A stretch of DNA of 64,000 bases from an uncultured Lachnospiraceae bacterium (GTDB lineage Bacteria > Bacillota > Clostridia > Lachnospirales > Lachnospiraceae): contig CAMGCK010000001.1 in NCBI GenBank assembly GCA_946040795.1, positions 23,619 through 87,618 on the forward strand, read 5' to 3'. The notes under the pieces are model-generated. The model searched no databases, was not told the DNA's origin, and saw only the letters and a list, made by a program, of their open reading frames with translations. Of the stretch, positions 16,235-24,024 are shown one piece after another (positions within the stretch are counted from its first letter, which is position 1; every line of letters begins with the position of its first letter). The translations under genes were made by a program, and so were the position numbers.

Positions 16235-18403
16235 ATGCGTTTATGCATTGACAGCGCCGTTGTGCGCGATGGAAACATGAATATCATCGGATGGGGCGCT
16301 GGCTCAGATGTGAGTCATCGCATGGCCTACAAAGCATATGGGCCCGATGGCACGGAGATCCCCATCAGGGTCTGGTGGAACTGCCGCCCGGACATCGGCT
16401 ACGCGCTGTTCCGCGATCCCGGCAAGGACGACCTTGGCATGTACATTCAGGTGCCCTATGAGAAGCCGGTCACAATTACCCTTGAGGCGCTTGAAATGGA
16501 CGGAGAAACCGTTGTGGAGTCTCAGAAGTATCCATTGAACGGAAATATTCTGAAGCTCCGGAAAACGGCAAAAAAGGCCAAGGAAAAGTACCTGGATGTG
16601 CGTCATGCCGTCGGCCGCGTGGTCAATAAGGTGATCAAGCGGAACGACCACAAGTATGCCGCATGGTTCCAGGCGTACCGCGCGAATGCCCTCGAACTGG
16701 CTGAACAGCGGAAAGCGGTCTTTGACTATATGCCCAAATTCAGTATCCTGGTTCCGGTTTTCAACACGCCGGACGCGTATCTGGATGATATGATTGGCTC
16801 CGTGCTGAAGCAGAGCTATTCCAATCTGGAGCTCTGTATCGTCAATGCCAATGTGCTGAACGGCGGCGTCATGAAGCGGCTGAACTACTGGCAGTCCGTC
16901 GATCCGCGTGTAAAGGTACGGAATCTGAATGATAATCTGGGCATTGCCGGAAACACAAATGCAGCGCTGGAGATGGCTGAGGGCGATTTCATCGCCATGC
17001 TGGACCATGATGACATGATCGAGCCGGATGCGCTGTACTGTTATGTGAAATATATGAACGAGCATCCGGATACGGATATGCTGTACAGCGATGAGGATAA
17101 GATCACGAACCGTTCGGATTATTTCTTCTTCCCGCATTTCAAGTCCGATTTCAACATCGACATGCTGCGCTGCAATAACTATATGTGCCATTTCCTGGCG
17201 GTCCGGAAGAGCATTGCCGATGAAGTGGGCGGTTGGCGCTCGGACTTTGACGGCGCGCAGGATTTTGATTTTATTCTTCGCTGCGTGGAAAAGACCAAGC
17301 ACGTGGGACATATTGCCCGGATCCTGTACCATTGGCGGTCCTATGGCCAGTCCACGGCACAGAGCCACGGCAATAAGTCCTATGCAATGGACGCCGGTGC
17401 GCGTGCCATCAATGCGCATTATGAGCGTATTGGATATTACGCGACAGCAGTGCCCGGACAGGTGGGCGGCTGGTATGTTTCCGAATATGAACTGGTGGAT
17501 GAGGCTCCGCTTGTTTCCGTGCTGATTCCGAACAAGGATCATACGGACGATCTGGAGGTAGCGCTGAATTCTCTGTACAACAAATGTACGTATAAGAATT
17601 TTGAAGTCATCGTCATTGAAAATAACAGTACCGAAGAAGAAACCTTTGCTTACTACAAGGAAGCGGAAAAGAAGTATCCGAATCTCAAGGTGGTTTATTA
17701 CAAGGGCGGATTCAATTTCTCCGCTATCAATAACTTCGGTTTCACGTATACAAAGGGCGAATACATCATGCTTTTGAATAATGATGTGGAGGTCATCACA
17801 CCGAATCTGTTTGAAAGCATGCTGGGCTATGTGATGCGGCCGGAAGTGGGGATCGTGGGTGTCAAGCTTCTGTATAATGACGATACGATCCAGCACGCGG
17901 GTGTTCTTCTTGGCGCCGGCGGTCTGGCCTGCCACATGTTCAAGGGCCTTCCGGATAACGCTCCCGGTTATTTCTGCCGCGCCATCACCACACAGGATGT
18001 TTCCGCAGTTACTGCAGCTTGCTTCATGGTAAAGCGGAGCGTTTATGAAGAGGTCGATGGTCTTGACGAAACCTTCGAGGTTGCTTTCAATGACGTGGAT
18101 TTCTGCCTGAAGGTGCGTGAAAAGGGCTACCTGATCGTATACGATGCGGAGGCTAAACTGTACCACTATGAGTCCAAATCCCGCGGCGAAGAGAATACGC
18201 CGGAGAAATTTGTGCGTTTCAGTAAGGAATCCCGCAATCTGAATGATAAATGGGCCATTAACCGCTATGACATGGCGGAGGCTTATACGGATCCCTATTA
18301 CAATCCAAACCTGTCCTACATGGATTATTTCAATCCGGATTACATCAGTATCCCTGCCAGGAATGAGCAGGTGGCGGCGATGTACCGGAAGGCGGCGGAA
18401 TAG
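16235..18403 (+). CDS. Glycosyltransferase with two GT2 domains, paralogue of the preceding gene
   Basis: A 722-residue protein with the same plan as its upstream neighbour: beta-rich N-terminal region, first GT-A domain from about residue 168 (FSILVPVFNTP, DHDD at 257-260, GAQDFDF), second domain from about residue 420 (PLVSVLIPNKDHTDD, NNDVE, FNDVDFCLK). The two proteins share many aligned motifs, including YSDEDKI and YHYESKSRG, so they are paralogues, probably adding different residues of one repeat unit. The ATG at 16235 follows AAGGAG at 16224-16229; an earlier TTG at 16202 stands too close to its own GGAGG. A terminator follows. Substrates are unknown. Confidence 0.85.
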   Translation: MRLCIDSAVVRDGNMNIIGWGAGSDVSHRMAYKAYGPDGTEIPIRVWWNCRPDIGYALFRDPGKDDLGMYIQVPYEKPVTITLEALEMDGETVVESQKYPLNGNILKLRKTAKKAKEKYLDVRHAVGRVVNKVIKRNDHKYAAWFQAYRANALELAEQRKAVFDYMPKFSILVPVFNTPDAYLDDMIGSVLKQSYSNLELCIVNANVLNGGVMKRLNYWQSVDPRVKVRNLNDNLGIAGNTNAALEMAEGDFIAMLDHDDMIEPDALYCYVKYMNEHPDTDMLYSDEDKITNRSDYFFFPHFKSDFNIDMLRCNNYMCHFLAVRKSIADEVGGWRSDFDGAQDFDFILRCVEKTKHVGHIARILYHWRSYGQSTAQSHGNKSYAMDAGARAINAHYERIGYYATAVPGQVGGWYVSEYELVDEAPLVSVLIPNKDHTDDLEVALNSLYNKCTYKNFEVIVIENNSTEEETFAYYKEAEKKYPNLKVVYYKGGFNFSAINNFGFTYTKGEYIMLLNNDVEVITPNLFESMLGYVMRPEVGIVGVKLLYNDDTIQHAGVLLGAGGLACHMFKGLPDNAPGYFCRAITTQDVSAVTAACFMVKRSVYEEVDGLDETFEVAFNDVDFCLKVREKGYLIVYDAEAKLYHYESKSRGEENTPEKFVRFSKESRNLNDKWAINRYDMAEAYTDPYYNPNLSYMDYFNPDYISIPARNEQVAAMYRKAAE

Positions 18404-18420
18404 AAGCCGACTTAAGCTAA

Positions 18421-18461
18421 AAACACCCCGGTCTCCGTGATGGAGATCGGGGTGTTTTATC
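18421..18461. terminator. Bidirectional intrinsic terminator
   Basis: A 17-bp stem (18421-18437 with 18443-18459, one G-T pair) around the loop GTGAT, with A-run and T-run flanks, between the convergent glycosyltransferase and VanW genes. Confidence 0.92.
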
Positions 18462-18505
18462 ATGCTTGAAATCATGCGGTGATGTGTGAAAAAGCAGTGC
18501 GGCTG

Positions 18506-20326
18506 TTATTCGCCGCCTTCACTTTCTTCGCTGCCTTCGCTTTCTTCGCTGCTTGATGAACCGGATCCGGTTTCATCAGGAAGCAGCTGCTTGCCGTCAA
18601 AGGAGAAAGCGCTTCCCTGATCCGGCCAGGTGTAACCCTTGGCGGACATCTGAGCAGCCATGCTTGCATTGAAGGCTGCACGCTGATCAATGGACCAGGT
18701 CGCCGGATTGGTACCGATGCTGGTGCCATCGAGGAAGGTGGTAGAAAGGCCGGTGAAATATGCGTCCAGTGAATTGTTGATGGTCATCGTAACCATAACG
18801 TCCGGAGCTTCATTAATGGTGCAGTTCATCGGCTTGTAGGTATCAGTATTGGTGAAAAGCGTGCGGGTCTCTACACCGCCGTCCGTGGTGACCTTCCAGA
18901 CACGGGCCTGTGCGCCGTTGATCGGGTCAGAGGCTTTAACGAACTTTCTGGAGCCCCAGCCAATGCCCAGTGACGGATCTTCCACACGGGTGATTGCTGC
19001 CGGAATAACGGAAAGAAGCTCGGATTCATAACGGACCTGATGATCTGCTGCGTGATCCTCCTTACCGATGATCCAGATATGGATGAATTGAGTGTCCAGA
19101 TCAATGGAACCTTCCAGCTTGATATAGTCGGAAGAAGAGTTTACAAACTTGAAATCGGCCCCGCCCTGCGGATAGACCATGGCGTCCAGTCCCGGCGGGA
19201 TGTAGTTTACAAGGTATGAATGATTGTGACGGTAAGCAATGTCCAGTTCGGCAAGAAGGACTGCATTGTACAGGGTCGTGGTGACCTGGCACAGACCGCC
19301 GCCGATCTCATCCTGATGACCGCCGGAAATATAAGTACCTGCCGGACGATAGCCGTTGTCATAGGTAACAGCACCGTACAGATCCAGAGCGGAGACCGTC
19401 TCGCCCGGAGCAAAGGTGCGGCCGGTCAGCATTTCAATACCGCGCTTTAAGTTCTGCTCGCGGTTTGCAAGGACCGGCGTTCTGGGTACAGCGTATTCCG
19501 TGGTGCACTTACCGATGATGGACCAGCCCTGAAGGCGTTCCGTGGTGAATTCCGGCTCTGTGATGGATTCCGCCGGATCAATGGCATATTCACGATCCGT
19601 GATATTGCCGGAGTATACATCGTTTACAAACTGATGAACACCGTTTGTCAGATCATAGGTGCAGCCGTTGTGGCCCGGGGTAACTACGAGCTCACCGGTA
19701 AGAGCGGAGATCTCTGCGTTTACCGGAGTACTTTCCCAGTCGGCGATGGCTTCCTTCAGTGCTTCCAGCACCTTTGCTTCATCACAGACGGTACCGGTAT
19801 CAACAGAAACCGGAGAAGCCTGATAATCCTTGGCCATTTTATAGCGTTCCACGATGTTGCCGTCCAGAACAGCGGCTTCCAGCTGAGCTTCCACGGCATC
19901 TTCATCCCAGGAAATACCAAGATCCGTTGCGAAGGTTGTATAATGTGCGCCGGTATCTTCGGAAGTGATGGTGATGGCCGCGCGCATCAGGTTCTTCATG
20001 GAAGCTCCCGCTTTTTTGATGGCCTCATTCAGCGTCATGCCGGAAAGGGATTCCCCATAAGAGAAAATATTGGAAACAATGGTTCCGCGGGCAACATTCA
20101 GCTTGTCAGAAGCAGTGACCTCTGTTGGGGCAATGACGTCGACCGGAGTTTCTTCTTCCGGGGCCGGTGCAATGTCCACATCTTCTGCAGATTCCACATC
20201 CGCGGATTCCACGTCGGAAACGGTTTCTTCTGCATTTTCTTCAGCAGCGAATCCGGTCAGATTCAAGCTGAAGACCATAGCTGCCGCCATCAGAACAGCA
20301 GCAGATTTTCTGAAATTCTTCTTCAT
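18506..20326 (-). CDS. Exported VanW-family protein
   Basis: A 606-residue protein with an N-terminal signal peptide (basic MKKNFRK, hydrophobic core, cleavage likely after GFAAE), an acidic low-complexity spacer, a YoaR-type putative peptidoglycan-binding region (about residues 95-270), the VanW domain (about 285-410; ISGGHQDEIGGGLCQVTTTL and YRHNHSYLVNYIPPGLDA are characteristic), then a G5-like beta region and a Ser/Glu-rich tail. VanW proteins accompany vancomycin-resistance and wall genes, but their biochemical role is not established. Here it is last in a ychF-DUF1292-VanW unit. The ribosome site AGAGGAG is good. Location is inferred to be the cell surface. This gene is unlikely by itself to mean vancomycin resistance. 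Confidence 0.85.
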   Translation of the reverse strand: MKKNFRKSAAVLMAAAMVFSLNLTGFAAEENAEETVSDVESADVESAEDVDIAPAPEEETPVDVIAPTEVTASDKLNVARGTIVSNIFSYGESLSGMTLNEAIKKAGASMKNLMRAAITITSEDTGAHYTTFATDLGISWDEDAVEAQLEAAVLDGNIVERYKMAKDYQASPVSVDTGTVCDEAKVLEALKEAIADWESTPVNAEISALTGELVVTPGHNGCTYDLTNGVHQFVNDVYSGNITDREYAIDPAESITEPEFTTERLQGWSIIGKCTTEYAVPRTPVLANREQNLKRGIEMLTGRTFAPGETVSALDLYGAVTYDNGYRPAGTYISGGHQDEIGGGLCQVTTTLYNAVLLAELDIAYRHNHSYLVNYIPPGLDAMVYPQGGADFKFVNSSSDYIKLEGSIDLDTQFIHIWIIGKEDHAADHQVRYESELLSVIPAAITRVEDPSLGIGWGSRKFVKASDPINGAQARVWKVTTDGGVETRTLFTNTDTYKPMNCTINEAPDVMVTMTINNSLDAYFTGLSTTFLDGTSIGTNPATWSIDQRAAFNASMAAQMSAKGYTWPDQGSAFSFDGKQLLPDETGSGSSSSEESEGSEESEGGE

Positions 20327-20375
20327 AAATGCTCCTCTTTAATATTAAATTTCAAAGGCGGACCTTCAAACTGTA

Positions 20376-20693
20376 TTATTCATCGTCGCTTCCAAGAAGC
20401 GCATCGAAATCCAGCGTGTCCAGGTACTCATCGAATGCATCGGCTGCAATCTCATATTCCTGTTCATCCTCGATGCATTCCAGCACCGGTTCGCCGTTTT
20501 CTTCATGATAGCGGTAGATCCAGTAATCCACTTCTTCACCCTGATACATGCCGTCTGTGGGGGTGACCACGATGTAGGAATTTTCACCGGCTTCCAGGAC
20601 CGTGATGACATCGCACTCGATGTCTCCGTCTTCCAGTGAGAGCGTGATGGTCAGATCTTCTTCCATGTCCGGACGGATCATTTCTTCAGCCAT
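20376..20693 (-). CDS. DUF1292 family protein
   Basis: An acidic 105-residue protein of the DUF1292 family, known in Bacillus as YrzB-type and of unknown function. The conserved core is the beta pattern SLEDGDIECDVITVLEAGENSYIVV followed by a short acidic motif and EYEIA; the C-terminus is extended by about 20 acidic residues. No signal peptide or membrane segment. It follows ychF by nine bases with the ribosome site AAGGAGG and probably shares its promoter. In other Firmicutes DUF1292 genes sit beside alanyl-tRNA synthetase and yrrL-yrrK; that context is absent here. Confidence 0.8.
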   Translation of the reverse strand: MAEEMIRPDMEEDLTITLSLEDGDIECDVITVLEAGENSYIVVTPTDGMYQGEEVDYWIYRYHEENGEPVLECIEDEQEYEIAADAFDEYLDTLDFDALLGSDDE

Positions 20694-20702
20694 AATTCCT
20701 CC

Positions 20703-21800
20703 TTATACATTGAAACGGAAGACGACGACGTCTCCGTCCTGCATGACATATTCCTTGCCTTCTATGCGCACCAGACCTTTTTCACGGGCTGCTGCGTTGG
20801 AGCCGCACTCCAGAAGGTCCTTGTAATTGACAACCTCCGCTTTGATGAAGCCGCGTTCAAAGTCTGTATGGATCTTTCCGGCTGCCTGAGGCGCCTTGGT
20901 TCCCTTGGTGATGGTCCATGCACGGGTCTCGGTCTCACCGGCCGTCAGGAAACTCATCAGGTTCAGGATGGAGTAGCTTGCGCGGATCAGTTTGTCCAGA
21001 CCGGATTCGGAAAGTCCCAGATCCTCCAGGAACATGGCCTTTTCTTCATCGTCCAGTTCGGCGATCTCTTCTTCAATCTTTGCACAGATCACGAAGACCT
21101 CTGAACCGTCTTCCTTTGCGAAATTGCGGACGGACTGTACATATTCGTTGCCTTCACCGTCATCGGAAAGATCGTCCTCCGTGACATTGGCGGCAAAGAT
21201 GACCGGCTTATCCGTAAGAAGGGTGAGAGAGTGCACGAACTTGGCTTCATCCTCATCCACGGCTTCATATGCCTTGGCGGGCTTTCCGGACTCCAGAAGC
21301 TCCTTCAGCGCTTTCAGCGTTTCCAGTTCCTTCTTTGCGCCCTTGTCGTTCATGGCCGTCTTGTTGGTCCTAGCAATGCGCTTCTCCAGAACTTCAAGAT
21401 CGGAGAAGATCAGTTCGAAATTAATGGTCTCAATGTCACGAAGCGGATCCACGGAACCGTCTACATGAATGATGTTGGTGTCGTTGAAGCAGCGGACCAC
21501 ATGGACGATGGCGTCCACTTCACGGATGTTTGCCAGGAACTGGTTGCCCAGGCCTTCACCCTTGGAAGCACCCTTGACAAGACCTGCGATGTCTACAAAT
21601 TCCACGACAGCGGGCGTGATCTTCTGAGAGTTGTAAAGGTCGGAGAGCAGCTTCAGACGTTCATCCGGGACCGGTACGATACCGATATTGGGATCAATGG
21701 TGCAGAAAGGATAGTTCGCGGATTCCGCACCGGCTTTTGTTAATGAATTAAATAAAGTACTTTTACCTACATTCGGTAAACCTACAATGCCGAGTTTCAT
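20703..21800 (-). CDS. ychF: Redox-regulated ATPase YchF (Obg-like)
   Basis: YchF/OLA1 is a ribosome-associated P-loop ATPase of the Obg family. The protein has 365 residues, normal length. Signals are [20 protein letters not shown] at the N-terminus, [21 protein letters not shown] as switch region, the NMSE-type base motif degenerated to [10 protein letters not shown], and the C-terminal TGS domain ([20 protein letters not shown] and FIKAEVVNY). The frame is open another 43 codons upstream, but those overlap the promoter; ATG at 21800 gives the universal MKLGIVG start and follows AAGGAG. First gene of the ychF-DUF1292-VanW unit. Confidence 0.95.
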   Translation of the reverse strand: MKLGIVGLPNVGKSTLFNSLTKAGAESANYPFCTIDPNIGIVPVPDERLKLLSDLYNSQKITPAVVEFVDIAGLVKGASKGEGLGNQFLANIREVDAIVHVVRCFNDTNIIHVDGSVDPLRDIETINFELIFSDLEVLEKRIARTNKTAMNDKGAKKELETLKALKELLESGKPAKAYEAVDEDEAKFVHSLTLLTDKPVIFAANVTEDDLSDDGEGNEYVQSVRNFAKEDGSEVFVICAKIEEEIAELDDEEKAMFLEDLGLSESGLDKLIRASYSILNLMSFLTAGETETRAWTITKGTKAPQAAGKIHTDFERGFIKAEVVNYKDLLECGSNAAAREKGLVRIEGKEYVMQDGDVVVFRFNV

Positions 21801-21865
21801 AAGGGCTCCTTGTTCATTTGGGGCCTGCTTTTCATTTAAGCAGAATTCTCCATATAATCCTTGAA

Positions 21866-21894
21866 AGTATAACATAGAACTGCTGTAAAAACAA
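21866..21894 (-). promoter_or_regulatory. Promoter of ychF
   Basis: On the minus strand: TTGTTT at 21894-21889, a 17-base spacer, and TATACT at 21871-21866, preceded by TGT to make an extended -10. The leader to the ATG is about 60 bases. Confidence 0.6.
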
Positions 21895-21953
21895 TCTTTA
21901 TTAAGAAAAAACTCGATCAATTTTACCACTGGGCTCCCTGATGATGAAATTTT

Positions 21954-21975
21954 CCTCCACTTTCCACCACCACTT
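21954..21975 (-). promoter_or_regulatory. MraZ-box-like repeats on the minus strand
   Basis: Read on the minus strand this stretch is AAGTGGTGGTGG followed by AAAGTGGAGG: two copies of the AAAGTGG core about 12 bases apart. It lies 60-85 bases upstream of the ychF -35 and about 45-65 bases upstream of the mra promoter -35. MraZ is known to bind repeated boxes of this kind before its own operon; binding here is inferred. Confidence 0.45.
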
Positions 21976-22016
21976 AAAAAATCCGCAAAAAACCTTGAAA
22001 AAATGCTTAAAAGCTC

Positions 22017-22045
22017 TTGATTTTTATGTCTTTAACCAGTATCAT
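22017..22045 (+). promoter_or_regulatory. Promoter of the mraZ/dcw operon
   Basis: TTGATT at 22017-22022, a 17-base spacer, and TATCAT at 22040-22045. Start near 22051, with a leader of about 70 bases that contains MraZ-box-like repeats. Confidence 0.65.
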
Positions 22046-22066
22046 ATAGAGTATCTCATTAAAATT

Positions 22067-22115
22067 GTGGGGAGAAGTGCCACAAAGTGGTGGCAAATTT
22101 TGGAGAAAGGTGGTG
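22067..22115 (+). promoter_or_regulatory. Probable MraZ operator (direct GTGG repeats)
   Basis: Repeated GTGG-type boxes: GTGGG at 22067-22071, a weaker AGTGC at 22076-22080, AAGTGGTGG at 22085-22093 and AAGGTGGTG at 22107-22115, the last merging with the ribosome site of mraZ. The first three are spaced about one helical turn apart. MraZ of Escherichia coli and Mycoplasma binds such tandem boxes to repress its own operon. Confidence 0.6.
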
Positions 22116-22121
22116 ATAAGC

Positions 22122-22550
22122 ATGCTGATGGGAACATACAGTCATTCATTGGACCCGAAGGGCCGGCTTATCATTCCCGCACGTCTCCGTGAGGAACTGG
22201 GCGATGATTTTATCATCACAAAGAATCTCGATTACTGCCTGGCAGTTTACCCCAAAGAGGCCTGGGAACGCTTTATCCAGAAGATCGAAGAGCTCCCCAA
22301 GATCTCCAGTGAGCCTGCAAGACGTCTTCGCCGTTTCTACTTCGGAAACAGCATGACGATGGAAGTGGATAAGCAGGGACGTATCCTGATTCCGGCCGGA
22401 TTAAGAGATTACGCGTCTTTAACCAAGGATGTGGTCCTGGTCGGCGTGGATGACCACGCGGAGATCTGGGACGCGGAGACCTGGAACAGATACAATGACG
22501 ACATGGATATCAATGACATGATGTCCGATCTGTCCGGCCTGAACCTGTAA
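22122..22550 (+). CDS. mraZ: Transcriptional regulator MraZ
   Basis: MraZ has two SpoVT/AbrB-like half domains and represses the dcw cluster. The 142-residue protein shows both copies of the signature: [20 protein letters not shown] near the N-terminus and [22 protein letters not shown] in the middle. The ATG at 22122 gives the family start MLMGTYSH; the longer frame from 22065 covers the operator. GGTGG at 22109-22113 is the likely ribosome site, which overlaps an operator box, so MraZ binding might also interfere with translation; that is speculation. First gene of the cluster. Confidence 0.95.
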   Translation: MLMGTYSHSLDPKGRLIIPARLREELGDDFIITKNLDYCLAVYPKEAWERFIQKIEELPKISSEPARRLRRFYFGNSMTMEVDKQGRILIPAGLRDYASLTKDVVLVGVDDHAEIWDAETWNRYNDDMDINDMMSDLSGLNL

Positions 22551-22561
22551 AGGAGGCGGAC

Positions 22562-23497
22562 ATGGAATTTGTACATCGCTCGGTGCTTCTTGACGAATGC
22601 ATCGAAGGACTGAATATCAAGCCGGACGGTATTTACATGGACGGCACGCTGGGCGGCGGCGGACATTCTTTTGAGATTGCAAAACGGCTGACAGAGGGCG
22701 GCAGACTGATCGGTATTGATCAGGACGCGGAAGCCATTCAGGCAGCAGGAGAGCGGCTGAAGGAGTTTAAAGAACGTGTGACCATCGAACGCAGCAATTA
22801 CGTCTCCTTCCGTGAGATCCTGGACAGAAACGGCATCGACAAGGTGGACGGCATTCTGCTGGACCTGGGGGTTTCTTCTCACCAGCTGGACGATCCGGAA
22901 CGCGGATTCTCCTATCGCGAGGACGCGCCGCTCGACATGCGCATGGATCAGCGGAATCCCATGACGGCGGCTGACATCATCAATAATTACTCGGAAATGG
23001 AACTCTTCCGCATGATCCGTGATTACGGGGAAGATCCGTTTGCGAAGAACATAGCAAAACATATCGTGCGTGCCAGGGAACAGGCGCCCGTAACCACGAC
23101 TTTCCAGCTCGTGGAGATCATCAAACAGGCAATTCCGGCAAAGGTCCGCGCGAAGGGCGGTCATCCCGCCAAACAGACATTTCAGGCCATCCGCATCGAA
23201 CTCAATGCTGAGCTCAATGTACTGAAGGATTCCCTGAACGGCATGATCGATGCGCTCGATGAAGGCGGGCGCATCGTGATCATCACCTTCCATTCACTGG
23301 AAGACCGCATCGTGAAGCAGATGTTCCGCGACGCGGAAAACCCGTGCACCTGCCCGAAGGAATTTCCGGTCTGCGTGTGCGGCAAAAAATCAAAGGGCAA
23401 AGTGATCACGCGGAAGCCGATCCTTCCTTCCGAGCAGGAACTGGAGGAGAATCCGCGGTCCAAGTCCGCAAAACTCAGAATTTTTGAGAAGGCATGA
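22562..23497 (+). CDS. rsmH: 16S rRNA (cytosine1402-N4)-methyltransferase
   Basis: RsmH (MraW) methylates C1402 in the decoding centre of 16S rRNA using S-adenosylmethionine. The 311-residue protein has the SAM-binding start [22 protein letters not shown], the [20 protein letters not shown] segment, the helical insert, and [11 protein letters not shown] near the C-terminus. The four-cysteine stretch [15 protein letters not shown] before the end is usual in this group and may bind metal. The ATG follows AAAGGAGG by normal spacing; the stop overlaps an ATG that could start the next gene but is probably not used. Confidence 0.96.
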   Translation: MEFVHRSVLLDECIEGLNIKPDGIYMDGTLGGGGHSFEIAKRLTEGGRLIGIDQDAEAIQAAGERLKEFKERVTIERSNYVSFREILDRNGIDKVDGILLDLGVSSHQLDDPERGFSYREDAPLDMRMDQRNPMTAADIINNYSEMELFRMIRDYGEDPFAKNIAKHIVRAREQAPVTTTFQLVEIIKQAIPAKVRAKGGHPAKQTFQAIRIELNAELNVLKDSLNGMIDALDEGGRIVIITFHSLEDRIVKQMFRDAENPCTCPKEFPVCVCGKKSKGKVITRKPILPSEQELEENPRSKSAKLRIFEKA

Positions 23498-23535
23498 GCC
23501 TGATAACGATACAGAGGGGAAAGAGGAAACAGAAC

Positions 23536-24024
23536 ATGGCATATGAAAACAGACGGATGAGCGGCTCCGTGTATGGAAACGCCGTAAGGGAAGCGGTACC
23601 GGAGAAGAGCGACAGAGAGGTCCGTCGTGAGAAAAGAGAATATGTCAGAAACGTGCAGACACAGGTGGAGTCCCGCGTGGCCGCAAAGGTAAAGGCGAAC
23701 AGAAGTTACACGTTCCTGCAGACGGTCGTGCTTGCAGCGGCAATCTGTACGGCGATGGTCATGTGCCTGTTCTATATTCAGCAGTTGTCGGAGAACCGGG
23801 AGATCCGTGCTTCCATCGGCCGTCTGGAAGTGCAGTACAACACCCTGCGGGAGAACAATGGTCTTCTGGAAAACGAGGAAGACGCGCGTATTGATTACGA
23901 CGCGGTCTATGCATATGCCACGGAAACACTCGGAATGCAGAATCCCGAGAAGCAGCAGATGGTCGTTTACGAGGCAAAGGCCAGCGAATATGTCCGTAAC
24001 AGCGGAGTGATCCCTCATGATTAA
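23536..24024 (+). CDS. ftsL: FtsL/DivIC-like cell division protein
   Basis: A 162-residue bitopic membrane protein in the ftsL position between rsmH and the PBP gene. The first 60 residues are charged and cytoplasmic, one membrane segment follows (about 62-84: LQTVVLAAAICTAMVMCLFY), then a leucine-heptad coiled coil (about 85-112) and an external tail. FtsL and DivIC recruit the septal synthase complex. Primary sequence is weakly conserved in this family, so the name rests on topology and position. ATG 23536 has AGAGG nine bases upstream; the in-frame ATG at 23494 overlaps the rsmH stop and would add 14 residues. Confidence 0.75.
   Translation: MAYENRRMSGSVYGNAVREAVPEKSDREVRREKREYVRNVQTQVESRVAAKVKANRSYTFLQTVVLAAAICTAMVMCLFYIQQLSENREIRASIGRLEVQYNTLRENNGLLENEEDARIDYDAVYAYATETLGMQNPEKQQMVVYEAKASEYVRNSGVIPHD

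Noticed and set aside
16304..18475. 723-codon open frame on the minus strand opposite the second two-domain glycosyltransferase
   Set aside because: It is a shadow of codon usage on the coding strand: the product has no recognisable domain, it runs through the terminator at 18421-18461, and the + strand protein is well conserved.
19634..20566. 310-codon + strand open frame opposite the VanW gene
   Set aside because: No ribosome site or family resemblance; the minus-strand protein has a signal peptide and the VanW signature.
22065..22121. Longer N-terminus for MraZ
   Set aside because: The 19 added codons cover the operator repeats and have no conservation; the family begins at the ATG at 22122.
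21941..22192. 83-codon + strand frame upstream of mraZ
   Set aside because: It overlaps the mra promoter, the operator repeats and the mraZ start in a different frame.
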